From NCBI GenBank assembly GCA_036961445.1, contig JBALVO010000053.1:1-24117 (forward strand): 24,117 nucleotides of DNA. Reading direction: 5' to 3'. The translations under genes and the position numbers were made by a program. This stretch comes from JBALVO01 sp036961445 (GTDB lineage: Bacteria; Pseudomonadota; Gammaproteobacteria; Pseudomonadales; Halieaceae). Below are positions 23,555 to 24,117 of the stretch, one piece after another; the stretch's first letter is position 1; each line of letters begins with the position of its first letter. The notes under the pieces were generated by a model, which was given only the letters and a program-made list of their open reading frames with translations, was not told the origin of the DNA and did no database searches.

Positions 23555-23902
23555 TTATTGAATCCAATCAATAAAGTGTAACTCAATTCGGCTGCTTCCG
23601 TTGATCTCATCATAGATAGGCTGGATGACGTCTCTGGAACTATATTTGCCGGTGCTGGACCATTGGCCCAAAAACCTGAGGCAGCCTGCCAGGCTTAATA
23701 AACTAACCTCGTTGCCACTGTAGTCCATGAAGTGCTGGACGATTGGGATCAACGTGGTGCTTTCTCGCACTATAGCCAAGCCGAGTAATGGGGCGACTAC
23801 ATTTGAGCCAGAGCCGGTGCCCTTGTCCTCATCACCTAAATCCAAAATCAACTCGCTACCGACGGCGAGTTTGTATTTCCACTCCCCCAGCTCGCCCACC
23901 AT
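23555..23902 (-). CDS. Unrecognised cytoplasmic protein, 5' end uncertain or frameshifted
   Basis: From the ATG at 23902 this gives 115 residues with no signal peptide. It has a hydrophilic start (WKYKLAVGSELILDLGD), a mixed hydrophobic middle and an acidic/aromatic end (IELHFIDWIQ). No ribosome site precedes this ATG. The same frame is open and protein-like for 52 codons upstream (for example LKLNCELYYWDTDVSG and ERDWESLHLKPIYF) but has no ATG, GTG or TTG there. An ATG at 24023 lies one base out of frame, just before a run of six C on this strand; with one C fewer the gene would read from that ATG as a protein of about 155 residues. It could be a sequencing slip, a real frameshift or a slippery switch. 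The small size and position after another gene would fit an immunity-type protein, but I cannot support that. Confidence 0.5.
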   Translation of the reverse strand: MVGELGEWKYKLAVGSELILDLGDEDKGTGSGSNVVAPLLGLAIVRESTTLIPIVQHFMDYSGNEVSLLSLAGCLRFLGQWSSTGKYSSRDVIQPIYDEINGSSRIELHFIDWIQ

Positions 23903-24058
23903 TTTTTCAGGAAAGTAGATCGGTTTTAAATGCAGTGACTCCCAGTCCCTTTCACTGGAACCGGATACATCTGTGTCCCAATAGTATAGCTCACAGTTGA
24001 GCTTGAGTTTGGGGGGTGACCATGTAGCCCGCTGAACGAGTCTATAGGTGGAGGCAGA

Positions 24059-24117
24059 TTACTTTTCAGGCTTGTACCATGGCTTTTTCTTGCGCCAGTC
24101 CTGATCTTCCAGCCCGA
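24059..24117 (-). CDS. C-terminal end of a gene cut by the right edge
   Basis: On the minus strand one frame runs open from the window edge to a TAA at 24059-24061 and reads GLEDQDWRKKKPWYKPEK. It is very basic and aromatic and looks like a real C-terminus, but 18 residues are too few to name a family. It is in the same direction and the same frame as the 23555 ORF, whose reading begins right after this stop. Confidence 0.35.
   Translation of the reverse strand, partial: GLEDQDWRKKKPWYKPEK

Overview
The window looks like a chromosomal segment of a Gram-negative, probably marine, gammaproteobacterium. The reasons are an RND efflux pump, Sec and lipoprotein signals, an AraC/Arabinose_bd-type regulator, and short intergenic spaces with mixed strands. 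I infer a relative of Cellvibrionales/Halieaceae-type bacteria, but no rRNA or marker gene proves it. I found no tRNA or rRNA gene, CRISPR array, insertion sequence or integrase. The window is dense with genes and mostly chromosomal housekeeping or accessory metabolism.

Layout, left to right. (1) 2-4101 (+): an RND efflux adaptor, cut by the left edge, followed by its inner-membrane pump. (2) 4134-8845: a glutathione synthetase of the eukaryotic family (-), then a divergent membrane-anchored alpha/beta hydrolase (+). This converges by a 12-bp overlap on a lipoprotein built on TPRs and rich in conserved-looking His/Cys motifs (-). (3) 8946-13096: an APC amino-acid permease (-), the circularly permuted GTPase RbgA/YlqF (-), a divergent DUF1295 steroid-reductase-like membrane protein (+), and a spermidine-synthase-like Rossmann protein (+). 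(4) 13076-16350 (-): a four-gene operon of GIN/DUF2807 envelope protein, YtrA-type GntR repressor, ABC ATPase and ABC permease. It has a promoter containing a 9-bp-arm palindrome at one end and an intrinsic terminator at the other, the terminator lying inside the end of the convergent gene. (5) 16387-17526 (-): two adjacent unknown genes, one soluble and one membrane-bound. (6) 17585-19640: an AraC regulator divergent from a desaturase/hydroxylase, with a palindrome and a good sigma70-like promoter between them. (7) 19694-22128 (-): an SDR oxidoreductase and an aspartase that carries a Sec signal peptide. (8) 22129-24117 (-): a 418-bp gap without a convincing gene, then a small lipoprotein, a small secreted four-cysteine protein, an unrecognised ORF with a possible frameshift at its start, and the last codons of a gene cut by the right edge.

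The best candidates for new biology are the bacterial eukaryotic-type glutathione synthetase with changed acceptor-site residues, the apparently periplasmic aspartase, the His/Cys-rich TPR lipoprotein, the self-contained GIN-GntR-ABC operon with a readable operator, and the unrecognised cluster at the right edge. All functions are assigned by reading motifs and remembered family sequences. No database search was run.
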